In this document: piece by piece, positions 31,905 to 40,118 of the stretch
Position numbering within the stretch: position 1 is the first letter of the stretch
How the letters are laid out: the number at the start of each line of letters is the position of its first letter
DNA from: Actinomycetota bacterium
GTDB taxonomy: Bacteria > Actinomycetota > Actinomycetes > Mycobacteriales > JACQDL01
Direction: 5' to 3'
Assembly: GCA_016201065.1 (NCBI GenBank)
Contig: JACQDL010000035.1
Span: 1-64,000, forward strand
Length of the DNA: 64,000 nucleotides
Notes under the pieces: model-generated
Database searches by the model: none
What the model was told of the DNA's origin: nothing
What the model saw: the letters and a program-made list of their open reading frames with translations, nothing else
Program-made: the position numbers and the translations under genes

Positions 31905-32258
31905 TCACTTCCAGAGTCTGTTGAGGACGAGTGCGGCTCGCACGATGTCACCGATCCGGCTGGGGCTCAGCGTGATCCGACTGAGCGCACACAGGCGTTC
32001 CTCGAGCTCAGCGGCGGCACGCTCCCCGAGCGCCCGTACCCCTCGTAGCAGGGCGTTGTCGGTCTGCGTGGCGGCATGACGGCGCAGGTGGGAGTTGCCG
32101 TGCGGCTTCTTGAAGGGGTGGTGGACACACAGTGCCGGCACGTGGCAGTCAGGCACGACCAACTCCGGCACGGTGGCCACCTCCGCCGCCAACTCGACCA
32201 CTGGCGCGGCTGTCCGGGCTGACCCCGTTTGAGTTGCTGCCCGAGCGGCCGCGCCCAC
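31905..32258 (-). pseudogene. DDE transposase fragment (C-terminal)
   Basis: The reading frame encodes the end of an IS5/IS4-like DDE transposase: HPFKKPHGNSHLRRHAAT and VRALGERAAAELEERL match the terminal region in which the catalytic Glu helix lies, but the preceding catalytic Asp regions are missing. Upstream sequence is unrelated, so this is a truncated remnant immediately beside the carboxylase gene start. Confidence 0.65.
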
Positions 32259-32386
32259 CTCGTCGCGCGGGGCTCGGTGCCGTGACCGGGTTCGTCGTGC
32301 CGCAACTCTTGGCCGACCGGCTGGCGCGGCTCAGCTGCGAGTGCGGAGCCACGCTGGCCATGGTGCTGTTCGCCGGGCTCTTGTGA
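32200..32386 (+). pseudogene. NRPS condensation-domain fragment
   Basis: About 60 residues (ARLSGLTPFELLPERPRP, then VTGFVVPQLLADRLARL and CGATLAMVLFAGLL) match the segment of NRPS condensation domains after the active-site region, in which the bridge reads LxGLxPxELPxDRPRP and is followed by a helix ending MVLLAGF. Nothing before or after it continues the domain. It is a relic of a larger NRPS gene destroyed by insertion elements. Confidence 0.7.
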
Positions 32387-32511
32387 CGGTTCCGTGGGTC
32401 GTTTCTCGTGATCATCGGCCGGGGAGGGTGGGGCACAGGCCGCTGAGGAGCCTCGTCGGATCGAGCGTGGGGTGGGGGTCGGCTGCGCCGCGTGGGCCGG
32501 GAGACGCTGGT

Positions 32512-32763
32512 GTGGCGGCGGGCGAGCATGTCGCGACGCCAGCGCGGGACCGTGTCGGGGTGGACCAGCAGCCGTAGGCTCCGCAGTGTCGGTCGCGGCA
32601 GGGGGTGGAGCAGTGCGGCCAGCAGCGCCCGGTCGGCTGGCTCGAACCGGATCTTCTGTGGGCCGAGTTGGCGCTGCAACACGGTGATCTGATGGCGCAG
32701 CGCGAGGATCTCGACGTTCTTGTCCCGATCACTGCCCGGCAGCATGTGTAGCAGCGCGAACAC
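32512..32763 (-). pseudogene. Integrase-type transposase N-terminal fragment
   Basis: About 84 codons encode the helical N-terminus common in actinobacterial rve-type transposases (VEILALRHQITVLQRQLG, ADRALLAALLHPLPRP, VHPDTVPRWRRDMLARRH). The catalytic core that should follow is absent; the frame runs on into unrelated sequence. Confidence 0.7.
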
Positions 32764-32827
32764 GTTCCAACATCGACGTCCTGGAACGCCAACGCGGGAC
32801 CGCCACCGTCCTCGCCGACGACGCCAC

Positions 32828-32837
32828 CCACCGAGGC
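32828..32837. repeat. Left target-site duplication of ISAs1-like element
   Basis: CCACCGAGGC, repeated exactly at 34237-34246. A 10-bp duplication is within the known range for ISAs1-family insertions. Confidence 0.88.
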
Positions 32838-34236
32838 CAGGGTCTTTGCGTTGTCGTTTATGTGCTGGTCAGGGCCGTGATCAGGGCTGGTGTTGGTTGG
32901 ACGCTGGCGCGGATGGCGTGGGCGGTGTTGGTGTGGCCGGCCAGGCGGTGGAAGCCGATGGCTGCTTCGCGGAGCACGGAGTACACGGCTGGCCCGTTGC
33001 CGGTCCGCGCCCTCTGCTCATCCTCACGCAGGGTGACGTCCTTGACGTAGTGGAGGCGGTTCTCGATGTGCCATTCCAGGCGGGCGTAGACGTTGAGATC
33101 ACCCGGATCGGCTTCTTCGGCGGGCAAGGTGGTGATCAGGTAGGCGGTCTCTCGGGTGGTCTTGCCGGTGATGGTGCGGGTGCGGGTGATCCGTACCGCA
33201 CGCACCGCGGTCTCGAACCCGGTGCCGAGCCCGCCGGGGGTGTCCACGGTGACGGCCTTCACGGTGCGGGTCTCTTTGCGGCCGTGGCCCACATCCCGGG
33301 TGGTGTTGCCGACGGGGATCTTCGCCCAGGGCAGGTTCTTGACCTTCGCATAGACGCTGGGCTGGTTCCGCTTGACCGGGACCAGCAGGTGCGCCCCCAG
33401 TTCGGCGATGTCGGTGAGGTTGGCGCGTTGGGTCTGCTGGGCGTCGGCAACGAACAACACCTTCTCCCCCGACCCCGGCCAGAAGCGCACAAGATTCGGT
33501 GATCACGGTCCTGAACAGGGCTGTTTCCCCACCCTTGGTGGCCATGACCGCCCGGGCGAGCACCATCCCGGCCAGGGTGTCGAACGCCGAGAGGATGAGG
33601 GTCTTCGCCCCCGTCGCCGTGGCAGGTGCCCCGGGCGACCTTCCCGTCGATGGACACCACCCGCAACCGGCACCCGGCACCGGCCTGCCCGGGGTCGCCT
33701 GTGCGTGTGGGACGGGGGGTGTGGCGTTGGAGCAGCCACCGGGTCAGGGCCTGCCCCAGGGCGATCGGGTCGACGCGGCACAGCAGACGCCACAGTGTCG
33801 AGCACACCGGCCGTCGTGTCAGTCCAAGGATCTCCAGGTCCTTCTCGTCGAGATTTTGGACCCGATCCGCCATGCCGGCAAACGTGACCGTCCCCGTGCA
33901 CACCGCCATCACGGCTACTGCGAGCATCCCGGTGAGTGGGTAGCGGATCCCACGCGGGTCCCGGGGATCGGCCACGTAGGCCAGTGCCGCCAACAACCCG
34001 AGTCGTTCACTTTCCGTGACCGCAGAGAGAGGGGTCTCATCGGTGATCAGGGTGTCGTACAGGGCGCTGATGGGAGAAGATGGCATGGCGGGTGTGGCCT
34101 CGTCTGGAGTTGTCGGTTCTAGTCAAACTCCATGATTCCCGACCAGCCGCACCCGCCCCACACCAACCCCAACACCCCACCAGCGGGCACATCCCCGCAG
34201 CTCAACCCATGATCAACAAACTACGCAAAGACCCTG
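32838..34236. mobile_element. ISAs1-family insertion sequence (1.4 kb)
   Basis: Bounded by 13-bp terminal inverted repeats CAGGGTCTTTGCG (left end 32838) and CGCAAAGACCCTG (right end 34236) and flanked by a perfect 10-bp direct repeat CCACCGAGGC. It contains a single leftward ISAs1-type transposase reading frame, broken by frameshifts. Intact ends and target duplication show it moved here by transposition fairly recently; its own transposase is now dead. It interrupted an older integrase-like coding remnant: joining the flanks across the duplication restores an open frame reading through the junction. Confidence 0.88.
32858..34086 (-). pseudogene. ISAs1-family transposase, frameshifted
   Basis: Translation starts at 34086 (LAALAYVADPRDPRGIRYPL, then VSIDGKVARGTCHG with the first catalytic Asp). 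Homology then jumps frame near 33630 (TGAKTLILSAFDTLAGMVL) and again near 33490 (VLFVADAQQTQRANLTDI through HIENRLHYVKDVTLRED, REAAIGFHRLAGHTNTAHAIR). At least two frameshifts separate the three parts of one normal-length transposase, so it is inactive unless sequencing errors are involved. Confidence 0.88.
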
Positions 34237-34246
34237 CCACCGAGGC
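34237..34246. repeat. Right target-site duplication of ISAs1-like element
   Basis: CCACCGAGGC, the exact partner of 32828-32837. Confidence 0.88.
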
Positions 34247-34395
34247 TGGGACAGCGAAACAGAACGCCACCTGCGGCTGATCACCCGGATCAATACCCTC
34301 ATCGAGGCCGCCGCGACACGCCCACAATCCATGTGACCCAACCCACGGAACTCCACGCACACAACGAATCCGGGCACGCATTGGCCGGTTAATGT

Positions 34396-34565
34396 TACGA
34401 CAACGCGGTCTCGGAATCGTTCTTCGCGACCTACAAGAAGGAGCTTATCCATACTCGCCCGTGGCCCACGGTCCGGGACCTCACCGTCGAGACCCGTGAC
34501 TGGATCGAGAACTACTACAACGCGAGCAGGCGACACTCCACGCTCGAATACTTGACACCGACAGA
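34396..34565 (+). pseudogene. IS3-family transposase fragment (OrfB C-terminus)
   Basis: Encodes YDNAVSESFFATYKKELIH and WIENYYNASRRHSTLEYL, the end of the rve integrase core of IS3-family OrfB proteins including the catalytic Glu. The N-terminal two thirds are missing, and the 3' end runs into the left inverted repeat of the next element. Confidence 0.8.
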
Positions 34566-34570
34566 GAGGC

Positions 34571-35032
34571 TTATTCAGCGGCCAGTTTGTAGAAGTGTAG
34601 GGCGATGACGGTCGAGATGGTTTGCGGGAATGTGTTCACTGGCCGGCGGTAGTCGGCGTGCAAGATTCTCCAAGTTTTGAAGTTTGCGATCGTTTGCTCG
34701 ATGACGTAGCGGATCTTGTTGACTTCCTTGTTGAATTCCTTTTCCCAGTCGAGCAGGTCACGGTGGGCTGGTTTCTTCTTCGGTGTGAGCATGTCGTTAC
34801 CGATGTATCCCTTGTCACCCATCCAGTTCTCGGGATTCACTCCGAGAAGGACGCCGGATTCCCTCAGGCAATAAGTGTCATGGTGGTGTCCGTCAATCGC
34901 ATCGGAAATCCACGCGAGACGTCCGGTCAGTGTGCATACGACCTGGACGTTCATGCCAGTAGTCTTGTGTTTTCCGGAGAACAAGGTCGGACGGGACGCC
35001 CACGACCAGCACGGAAGCAAGGTTCCGTCCAC
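34571..35032 (-). pseudogene. IS5-like transposase, DDE C-terminal part
   Basis: 153 codons beginning VDGTLLPCWSW (first catalytic Asp), then GMNVQVVCTLTGRLAWISDAI, the second Asp region GDKGYIGNDMLTP, and the Glu-bearing helix YVIEQTIANFKTWRILHADYRRP. This is the catalytic half of an IS5-type transposase. The N-terminal half lies upstream in another frame behind an inserted copy of the element's end, so the gene is probably broken; programmed frameshifting is a less likely alternative. Confidence 0.8.
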
Positions 35033-35035
35033 GAT

Positions 35036-35047
35036 GAGGCTTATTCA
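35036..35047. repeat. Internal copy of the IS terminal repeat
   Basis: GAGGCTTATTCA exactly matches the left end of the element at 34566 and is followed by a similar CGGCC. It sits at the break between the two transposase parts, suggesting a nested or partially deleted second copy. Confidence 0.75.
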
Positions 35048-35056
35048 CGGCCTAAT

Positions 35057-35434
35057 TCAAACAAGATCACCAGGCTCATCGGTGCAGGTCAGGGCATGAT
35101 CCACGCAGTCGATCGGCATCCGTGAATAACCCTCGATGTACTGGCTGTTCGGGTCCAGGTCGTCGGCAGTTGGGATGCCGCCCGCTAAGACCTGTCCCAG
35201 GACGACGGTCAATGCCGCGATAGCTCTACTGATTGTCGGCTGGGACACACCGTGGTCTTCAGCTAGTTCGTCTTGTGTTCGGTTTCGGCGAAGGTACTTC
35301 AGCGTCACGACCACCGACTGGAATAGTCCGAGAGAAGGCCGCCATGCGCGTCGGCCCGTTTCTTGGCATGCGGCGCGTACTCGAACGCATAGCTCGACGA
35401 GCTGTTCGTGCGTGAAGCCAGTGTTATGATACAT
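35057..35434 (-). pseudogene. IS5-like transposase, N-terminal HTH part
   Basis: 125 codons starting MYHNTGFTHEQLVELC, with the helix-turn-helix NRTQDELAEDHGVSQPTISRAIA. This is the DNA-binding half of an IS5-type transposase; it ends just before the internal end-repeat, and the catalytic half continues in another frame downstream. Confidence 0.78.
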
Positions 35435-35555
35435 CGTGGACGGTCCGTTTCTCTCGAATTGGGTGTGGTAAACACAATTCTTCCGAGAAGCGGGCCGTCT
35501 TTCACGTCGACACGCCGAAAACGCTCAAACTACCCGTGGTGAATAAGCCTCCAGG

Positions 35556-35816
35556 TTACGAGGGGAAACCCACCTCGCGCGTGAAGGGATTGCCGATCGT
35601 CTGCGGGTCGCCGGTGCTGCGACAGTTCTCGAAGTACACCCGCATACCGGTTCCGGCCCGCCGCCGCAAGACCGTGACGCCGAGGTCGGTCACGGTGCCC
35701 ACGACCACCCCACCCTTGCGTGCGGCGTAGCTCGGCAGATCCGTACCGCCCCCGGCCAGCGAGATGCGCAGCGGAGCGGTGCTGACGACCATTCCGCGCT
35801 CGTCGTCGCGGTTCAC
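35556..35816 (-). pseudogene. hddA: D-glycero-D-manno-heptose 7-phosphate kinase, truncated
   Basis: The first about 65 residues match GHMP kinases of the HddA type (MVVSTAPLRISLAGGGTDLPSY, GGVVVGTVTD). HddA phosphorylates heptose 7-phosphate at C1 and is normally about 340 residues; here homology stops near 35630, and the frame ends at 35556 beside the IS element. The lost part is not found on the far side of the IS. GTG 35816 overlaps the gmhB stop (GTGA), so this was the last gene of the leftward operon. As it stands the enzyme cannot be functional; ATP-binding and catalytic regions are missing. Confidence 0.8.
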
Positions 35817-36469
35817 CCGAGACCCTCCGTTGTGCCTGGTGCGAGACCTGCTTCGCCTGGTGCGAGGGCTGTTCGACGCACGGCCGCCACAACCTCGCCC
35901 TCCGCCTCCAGCATGCGCAGGACGTGCCCGAGCGCTTCGGCGGTGCTCGCCGCGACCAGGCTGCCGCCGGACGCTGCTGCAGCGTCCACGTCCTGGGCGC
36001 GGTGCACCAGGATGCAGCGGCAGCCGGCCCGGTGGCCCGCCTCGACATCGGTGGGTGCGTCGCCGATCATCCACGAACGCCGCAGATCGACACCGTGCTG
36101 GGCGGCGGCGCGCATGAGCATCCCCGGCTCCGGTTTGCGGCACGAGCACCGGACGGACAGCGCTGGGACGGAGCCCTCGAGGTGGTGCGGGCAGTGGTAA
36201 ACCCCGTCGAGCCGCACTCCCAGGCCGGCCAACCGCTGGTCCACGCTCGCCTGGGCGGCCTCGAACTCGTGCTCGCTGAACAGGCCGCGTGCGATCCCGG
36301 ACTGGTTCGTGACCACGATCAGCAGCACACCGCGCCGCTGGAGCCGCAGCAGGAACGGAACCACGTCGTCGTACAGAACCAGGTCAGCCGGCCTGGACGG
36401 ATAGTGGCGCGGGTGGGTCAATGTCCCGTCCCGGTCGAGGAAGACCGCAGCCCGCCCGTCCGCCGTCAC
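35813..36469 (-). CDS. gmhB: D,D-heptose 1,7-bisphosphate phosphatase (GmhB)
   Basis: 218-residue HAD phosphatase. FLDRDGTL (Asp12 nucleophile, Asp14), VTNQSGIARG, the zinc-binding CPHH...CSC loop specific to GmhB, RKPEPGM and MIGDAPTDVEAG are all present. It removes the C7 phosphate of heptose 1,7-bisphosphate to give heptose 1-phosphate for nucleotide activation. GTG 36469 overlaps the upstream stop (GTGA); the frame is open further upstream but that part is antisense shadow. The C-terminal 40 residues are an extra Ala-rich tail. Works with GmhA and the HddA kinase of this cluster. Confidence 0.93.
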   Translation of the reverse strand: MTADGRAAVFLDRDGTLTHPRHYPSRPADLVLYDDVVPFLLRLQRRGVLLIVVTNQSGIARGLFSEHEFEAAQASVDQRLAGLGVRLDGVYHCPHHLEGSVPALSVRCSCRKPEPGMLMRAAAQHGVDLRRSWMIGDAPTDVEAGHRAGCRCILVHRAQDVDAAAASGGSLVAASTAEALGHVLRMLEAEGEVVAAVRRTALAPGEAGLAPGTTEGLG

Positions 36470-38343
36470 CCGTCCCCGTTCTCGCCGGGGAGCTCGGGCC
36501 GCATGGGCCGTGCGGCGATCGACTGTGCAGCGACCCGTGGCCGGGAGGCGGAGAGGATGTCCGCGACCCGGCGCAGCCGCGGGTCCTCGCACAGCTCCTC
36601 GAGCCGGATCGGCAGCGGGATGCGCCAGTTCGGGTACTGACTCGCGGCCGTCCCGGAGATGTTGGGCTGGCGCACCTCCCCTAGAACGTCGCCGGGGGAG
36701 GCGAGCACGACGCGGCACGGTGTCTGCGCGAGCAGACGGTGCAGGGCAACGACGATCTCCTCGAGACTGTCGGACCGGTCGGCCAGCCCCTCCGCCTCGA
36801 GCAGCGTGAGGAGCCGGCCGTGATCCGCGGCGGCGGCACGTTCCGCTTCAAGCCCGCAGCGCAGCACGCCGGCCTGCACGGCGGCGCGCACGTGGGCGCC
36901 GCTGAGGAATCCGGGGACGGTCGGTAGGTCGTGCGTGGTCAAGGTGGCGACCGCCGGCTCGGGCCACTGCGCAGGCGGGAGGAAGCCGCCGTGCGCGTCG
37001 CGGTTGAGCCACAACACTGACCAGCTCAGCACGTCGTGGGCACGCAGACCGCGGGTCATCCGCGGCTGGATGGTGCCGAGATCCTCCCCGATCAGGACCG
37101 TCCCTGCGAGCGCGGCCTCCTCGGTGAGGATGCGTAGCATCGTGTGCGGGTGGTAGCGGACGTATGCGCCCTGATCCGGGGCGGCACCGGGTGGCAGCCA
37201 CCAGAACCGCCACAAGCCGGCCGCGTGGTCCAGCCGGACGGCGTCGGCGTGCCGCAGCACGCCGCGCATGGCGTCCCGGTAGGCCGCGTAGCCGGTCGCG
37301 GCCAGGCGGTCCGGCCGCAGGGCCGCCAGCCCCCAGTCCTGGCCCTGCGGGCTGAAGGCGTCCGGCGGCGCGCCGAGTCGGGCGCCGGGCGCGACGATGT
37401 CCTGGAGCCGCCACGCGTCCGCGCCGCCTTGGGTGATGCCTACGGCCAGATCGTGCACGACGCCGATCGCCATCCCGGCCGCGACCTTGTGCACCGCGGT
37501 CAGTTGCTCCTCGCAGCAGCGCTGCACCCAGGTGTGGAACGCGACGCGGTCCGCCATCATGACGGCGGCATCCCCGACGGCGGGGCTGTCCGGACGTCTC
37601 AGCGGTGCGGGCCAAGACCGCCAGTCCGGGCCGTGTCGCTCGGCGAGTGCGGAATAGGTGGCGAACAGGCGCAGGGCGGGGTCGTGGTCGCTGGTGGTCC
37701 GTCCCGGACGGTGGTTCCACAACAGGTCGAGGGCTTCGCGTTTGGCCCGCCACGCCGCCTGGACGTCGATCAGATCGCTGCCGGAGCGCGGCCGCAGCGC
37801 GTCGACGCGAGCCCTCAGCTCCGGCGAGCCGCACCGGTACGCCTCGATGTCCTCGATGCGCAGGTACAGCGGATGGCGGTGGCGTCGGTCGGAGGCGGCG
37901 TACGGCGACTCCGGCAGCGGGTCGTCCGGCAGGAGCGCGTGCAGCGGGCTGAGCGTGACCGCTCCGGCGCCGGTGCTCGCAGCCCAGCGCACGAAGTGCG
38001 GGACATCGGCGAAGTCGCCGATGTCCCAGGACGCGGAGGAACGGACCGAGTAGGCCTGAAGCATCCAGCCCCACGTGGGCGGCGGGTGCGGGATCGGGAC
38101 CGGGCCGCCCTGCGACGAGGACGGCGCTGCGATCGGACCCTCGTCCGGTGGCGGCGCGGTCCCTGGCACCTGGCGCAATGCGGCACGAACGGCGCAGGAG
38201 GTGCTCGCGTCCACCTCCAGCAGACCGAGAATCGCGATCACCACATCGGGGTCCACGTCCACGCGGCGCCCCTGCCAGTCGTCGTGCCAGGTCTCCACGC
38301 CGTGCGCCCGGGCGAGCCGCTCGAGTTCCGGATCTGCGCGCAC
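36466..38343 (-). CDS. malQ: 4-alpha-glucanotransferase (amylomaltase, GH77)
   Basis: 625-residue GH77 enzyme that transfers alpha-1,4-glucan segments between acceptors. The nucleophile Asp in AVRLDHAAGLWRFWW, the acid/base Glu in LIGEDLGTI and the third carboxylate in LTTHDLPTV are visible, together with SPYAASDRRHRHPLYL in the N-terminal half. GTG 38343 lies four bases after the carrier-protein stop. In a biosynthetic operon it may extend or trim a glucosylated product, as the amylomaltase AcbQ is associated with acarbose genes; a mere glycogen role is unlikely given its position between a carrier protein and GmhB. Confidence 0.9.
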   Translation of the reverse strand: MRADPELERLARAHGVETWHDDWQGRRVDVDPDVVIAILGLLEVDASTSCAVRAALRQVPGTAPPPDEGPIAAPSSSQGGPVPIPHPPPTWGWMLQAYSVRSSASWDIGDFADVPHFVRWAASTGAGAVTLSPLHALLPDDPLPESPYAASDRRHRHPLYLRIEDIEAYRCGSPELRARVDALRPRSGSDLIDVQAAWRAKREALDLLWNHRPGRTTSDHDPALRLFATYSALAERHGPDWRSWPAPLRRPDSPAVGDAAVMMADRVAFHTWVQRCCEEQLTAVHKVAAGMAIGVVHDLAVGITQGGADAWRLQDIVAPGARLGAPPDAFSPQGQDWGLAALRPDRLAATGYAAYRDAMRGVLRHADAVRLDHAAGLWRFWWLPPGAAPDQGAYVRYHPHTMLRILTEEAALAGTVLIGEDLGTIQPRMTRGLRAHDVLSWSVLWLNRDAHGGFLPPAQWPEPAVATLTTHDLPTVPGFLSGAHVRAAVQAGVLRCGLEAERAAAADHGRLLTLLEAEGLADRSDSLEEIVVALHRLLAQTPCRVVLASPGDVLGEVRQPNISGTAASQYPNWRIPLPIRLEELCEDPRLRRVADILSASRPRVAAQSIAARPMRPELPGENGDG

Positions 38344-38347
38344 GGAC

Positions 38348-38680
38348 TCAGGCTCCTTCGGACTTTCCGGGTACCCCCGTGCCCAGGGTGTGCAGCTTCT
38401 TGCCCAACTCGCGAGGCGTCGGGTGGTCGAAGATGACGGACATCGTAACGTCGACCCCCAGACGCTCACTGAGCATCGGGACGAGGCGCACCGCGGAGAT
38501 CGAGTTCCCGCCCAGGTCGAAGAAGTCGTCGTCCAGGCCGACCTCGTCCGCGTTGAGCGCCTCGCGCCACAACGCGCTCACGCACTGCGCGACGCCGAGC
38601 GGTGTGCCGGCGTCCAGGTCGGTGTCGGCAGCGCTGTCCGCGCCCCCTCCGGGAGCCGGGTCGTGAGCTGATGTGGTCAC
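38348..38680 (-). CDS. Free-standing carrier protein (PCP/ACP)
   Basis: 110 residues, one phosphopantetheine carrier domain: DDDFFDLGGNSISAVRLV with the modified Ser, followed by FDHPTPRELGKKL. LGGNS is the peptidyl-carrier type. It is likely the partner of the free-standing adenylation enzyme (53755-55209) and the free-standing condensation protein encoded just upstream. ATG start at 38680. Confidence 0.9.
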   Translation of the reverse strand: MTTSAHDPAPGGGADSAADTDLDAGTPLGVAQCVSALWREALNADEVGLDDDFFDLGGNSISAVRLVPMLSERLGVDVTMSVIFDHPTPRELGKKLHTLGTGVPGKSEGA

Positions 38681-38798
38681 TAGGGCACCATCCTTTCGGC
38701 GGGGCCTCGTGAGAGGGTTCCCGCTGGAACTCGGCGAGGAGCAGGAGACGGCCTGTGGTGGTCGCCCTTCGAGGGCCCCGATGACACCGCCGCTCCCG

Positions 38799-40118
38799 TC
38801 ATCGCTGCTCCCGTTCGGTGGGTGTCGGGTCGGGCTGCGCGCCGAGCTCCGCCAGCTGCTGCCCGAAGCGGGCGAGCAGGCCCTGCGGCAGATCGCCTCC
38901 GACGACGTCGGTCCGGTAGGTCAGGCTCGCGGTCACGCCGTCGTCACCGTAGGCCGTGATCAGGTGCAGCGGGCGGCGCGCGGAGACCGCCGGCGGCGGC
39001 CGGAGCCTTTCCGTCGTGAGCCCGGCCAGCAGCGGCCCGGGCCGCGCGAAGGAGTTCGGGAAGAAGGCGAACTTGACGGGGTACAGGTCCGTCCCACCGT
39101 GGTCCTCCAGCACGGTCTCCCACTGGACCCGCGGCATCGCGTACCAGGTGCGCAGCTGAGCGTCGACGTCGCGCACCGACTCGGCCGGCGTTGCTGCGGC
39201 CGACAGGTCCAGGCCGACGAACAGCGTGGTGGCGAAGTAGCCGATCGCCCGGACCGCCTGCGGAGTCGTTCGCCCGGCGTACGCGCTCCCGGCGAACGGC
39301 TGCGGCGTGCCCAGCGTGTCCGCCACCGCCCGCAGCAACGCCACGGCGCCGAGCACGTACGGCGTGACCCGGTACGCCTTCGCCGCGGCCACGAGCCCCG
39401 GGGTGAGGCCAGCCCAGGTGCGCTCGACCGTGGCCGCCGGACCGGTCCGGCCCGGCGTCCTGGCGGACAGTGACCGGATCGCCGCGTAGCCGCGGTCGAA
39501 CAGCCTGCCCAGGCTCGGCTCGCCGGGCTGCGGCGGCTCGGGGGGAGCGTCACGGTACTGCGCGGGCTGCGGACGCTCGCTTCCCCCGCACCGGATCCGC
39601 TGGTACTCGGCAGTGAGATCCTCGTAGAGGAGCATGAACGACCAGGCGTCGAACACGAGGTAGTGGCCGGACAGCAGTAGGACGCTGGTCTCGGCGTCGA
39701 TCCTCGCGACCCACACCCTCAGCGGCGGTTCACGGTCGAGCGCCATCGGGGAGCCGACCCAGGCCATCCCATCCCGGACGGCATCCTCGACGGTGGGTAC
39801 CGCTTGCCGGGTGCGCACGATGGCGTCGAGCACGCCGTCCGACGGCGGCAGCACCCGGTAGGTGCGGCCGTGCGCCGGGTAGACGGAGCGGATCATGTCG
39901 TGCCGCCCGACGACGCCGGCCAGCGCGGCCTTGAGCGCTCTGCCGTCCAGCGGCCCGCGCAGGACGAAGCTCTCGACGTTGAGATAGTGGGCGTCGACGC
40001 GGCCGCCCAGGAAGTCCAGCATCCTGCGCTGCTGGACCGTGGTCGGGTACTCCGCGGGGGCGCGGTCTGCCGAGGGCCGCGCCCGGCCAGCCGCCGTGCT
40101 CCCGTGTGCCGAGCCCAC
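38799..40118 (-). CDS. Free-standing condensation-domain protein
   Basis: 439 residues of the NRPS condensation superfamily without other domains (PTTVQQRRMLDFLGGR at the start, RHDMIRSVYP, VKFAFFPNSF). The active-site segment reads GHYLVFDAW, i.e. H-Y-xxx-D-A where canonical enzymes have HHxxxDG: the catalytic second His is replaced by Tyr if aligned this way. It may be a non-canonical ester/amide synthase or an acyltransferase on a sugar. GTG 40118 follows directly on the stop of the DHQS-like gene. The following 118 bases before the carrier gene show nothing recognisable. Confidence 0.85.
   Translation of the reverse strand: MGSAHGSTAAGRARPSADRAPAEYPTTVQQRRMLDFLGGRVDAHYLNVESFVLRGPLDGRALKAALAGVVGRHDMIRSVYPAHGRTYRVLPPSDGVLDAIVRTRQAVPTVEDAVRDGMAWVGSPMALDREPPLRVWVARIDAETSVLLLSGHYLVFDAWSFMLLYEDLTAEYQRIRCGGSERPQPAQYRDAPPEPPQPGEPSLGRLFDRGYAAIRSLSARTPGRTGPAATVERTWAGLTPGLVAAAKAYRVTPYVLGAVALLRAVADTLGTPQPFAGSAYAGRTTPQAVRAIGYFATTLFVGLDLSAAATPAESVRDVDAQLRTWYAMPRVQWETVLEDHGGTDLYPVKFAFFPNSFARPGPLLAGLTTERLRPPPAVSARRPLHLITAYGDDGVTASLTYRTDVVGGDLPQGLLARFGQQLAELGAQPDPTPTEREQR

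Larger units (their letters stand above)
34566..35551. mobile_element. IS5-family-like insertion sequence (about 1 kb)
   Basis: Bounded by 12-bp perfect inverted repeats GAGGCTTATTCA (34566-34577) and TGAATAAGCCTC (35540-35551). It carries two leftward transposase frames, HTH-containing N-terminal and DDE C-terminal. An extra copy of the end sequence lies inside between the two frames. No convincing target duplication was found, so it may be a composite of two copies. Its right end abuts the truncated hddA. Confidence 0.8.

Noticed and set aside
35556-35640. Counting the tail of the truncated hddA frame as kinase sequence
   Set aside because: After about residue 65 the translation no longer resembles GHMP kinases and shares sequence with a repeat found at 26246, so it is foreign DNA.
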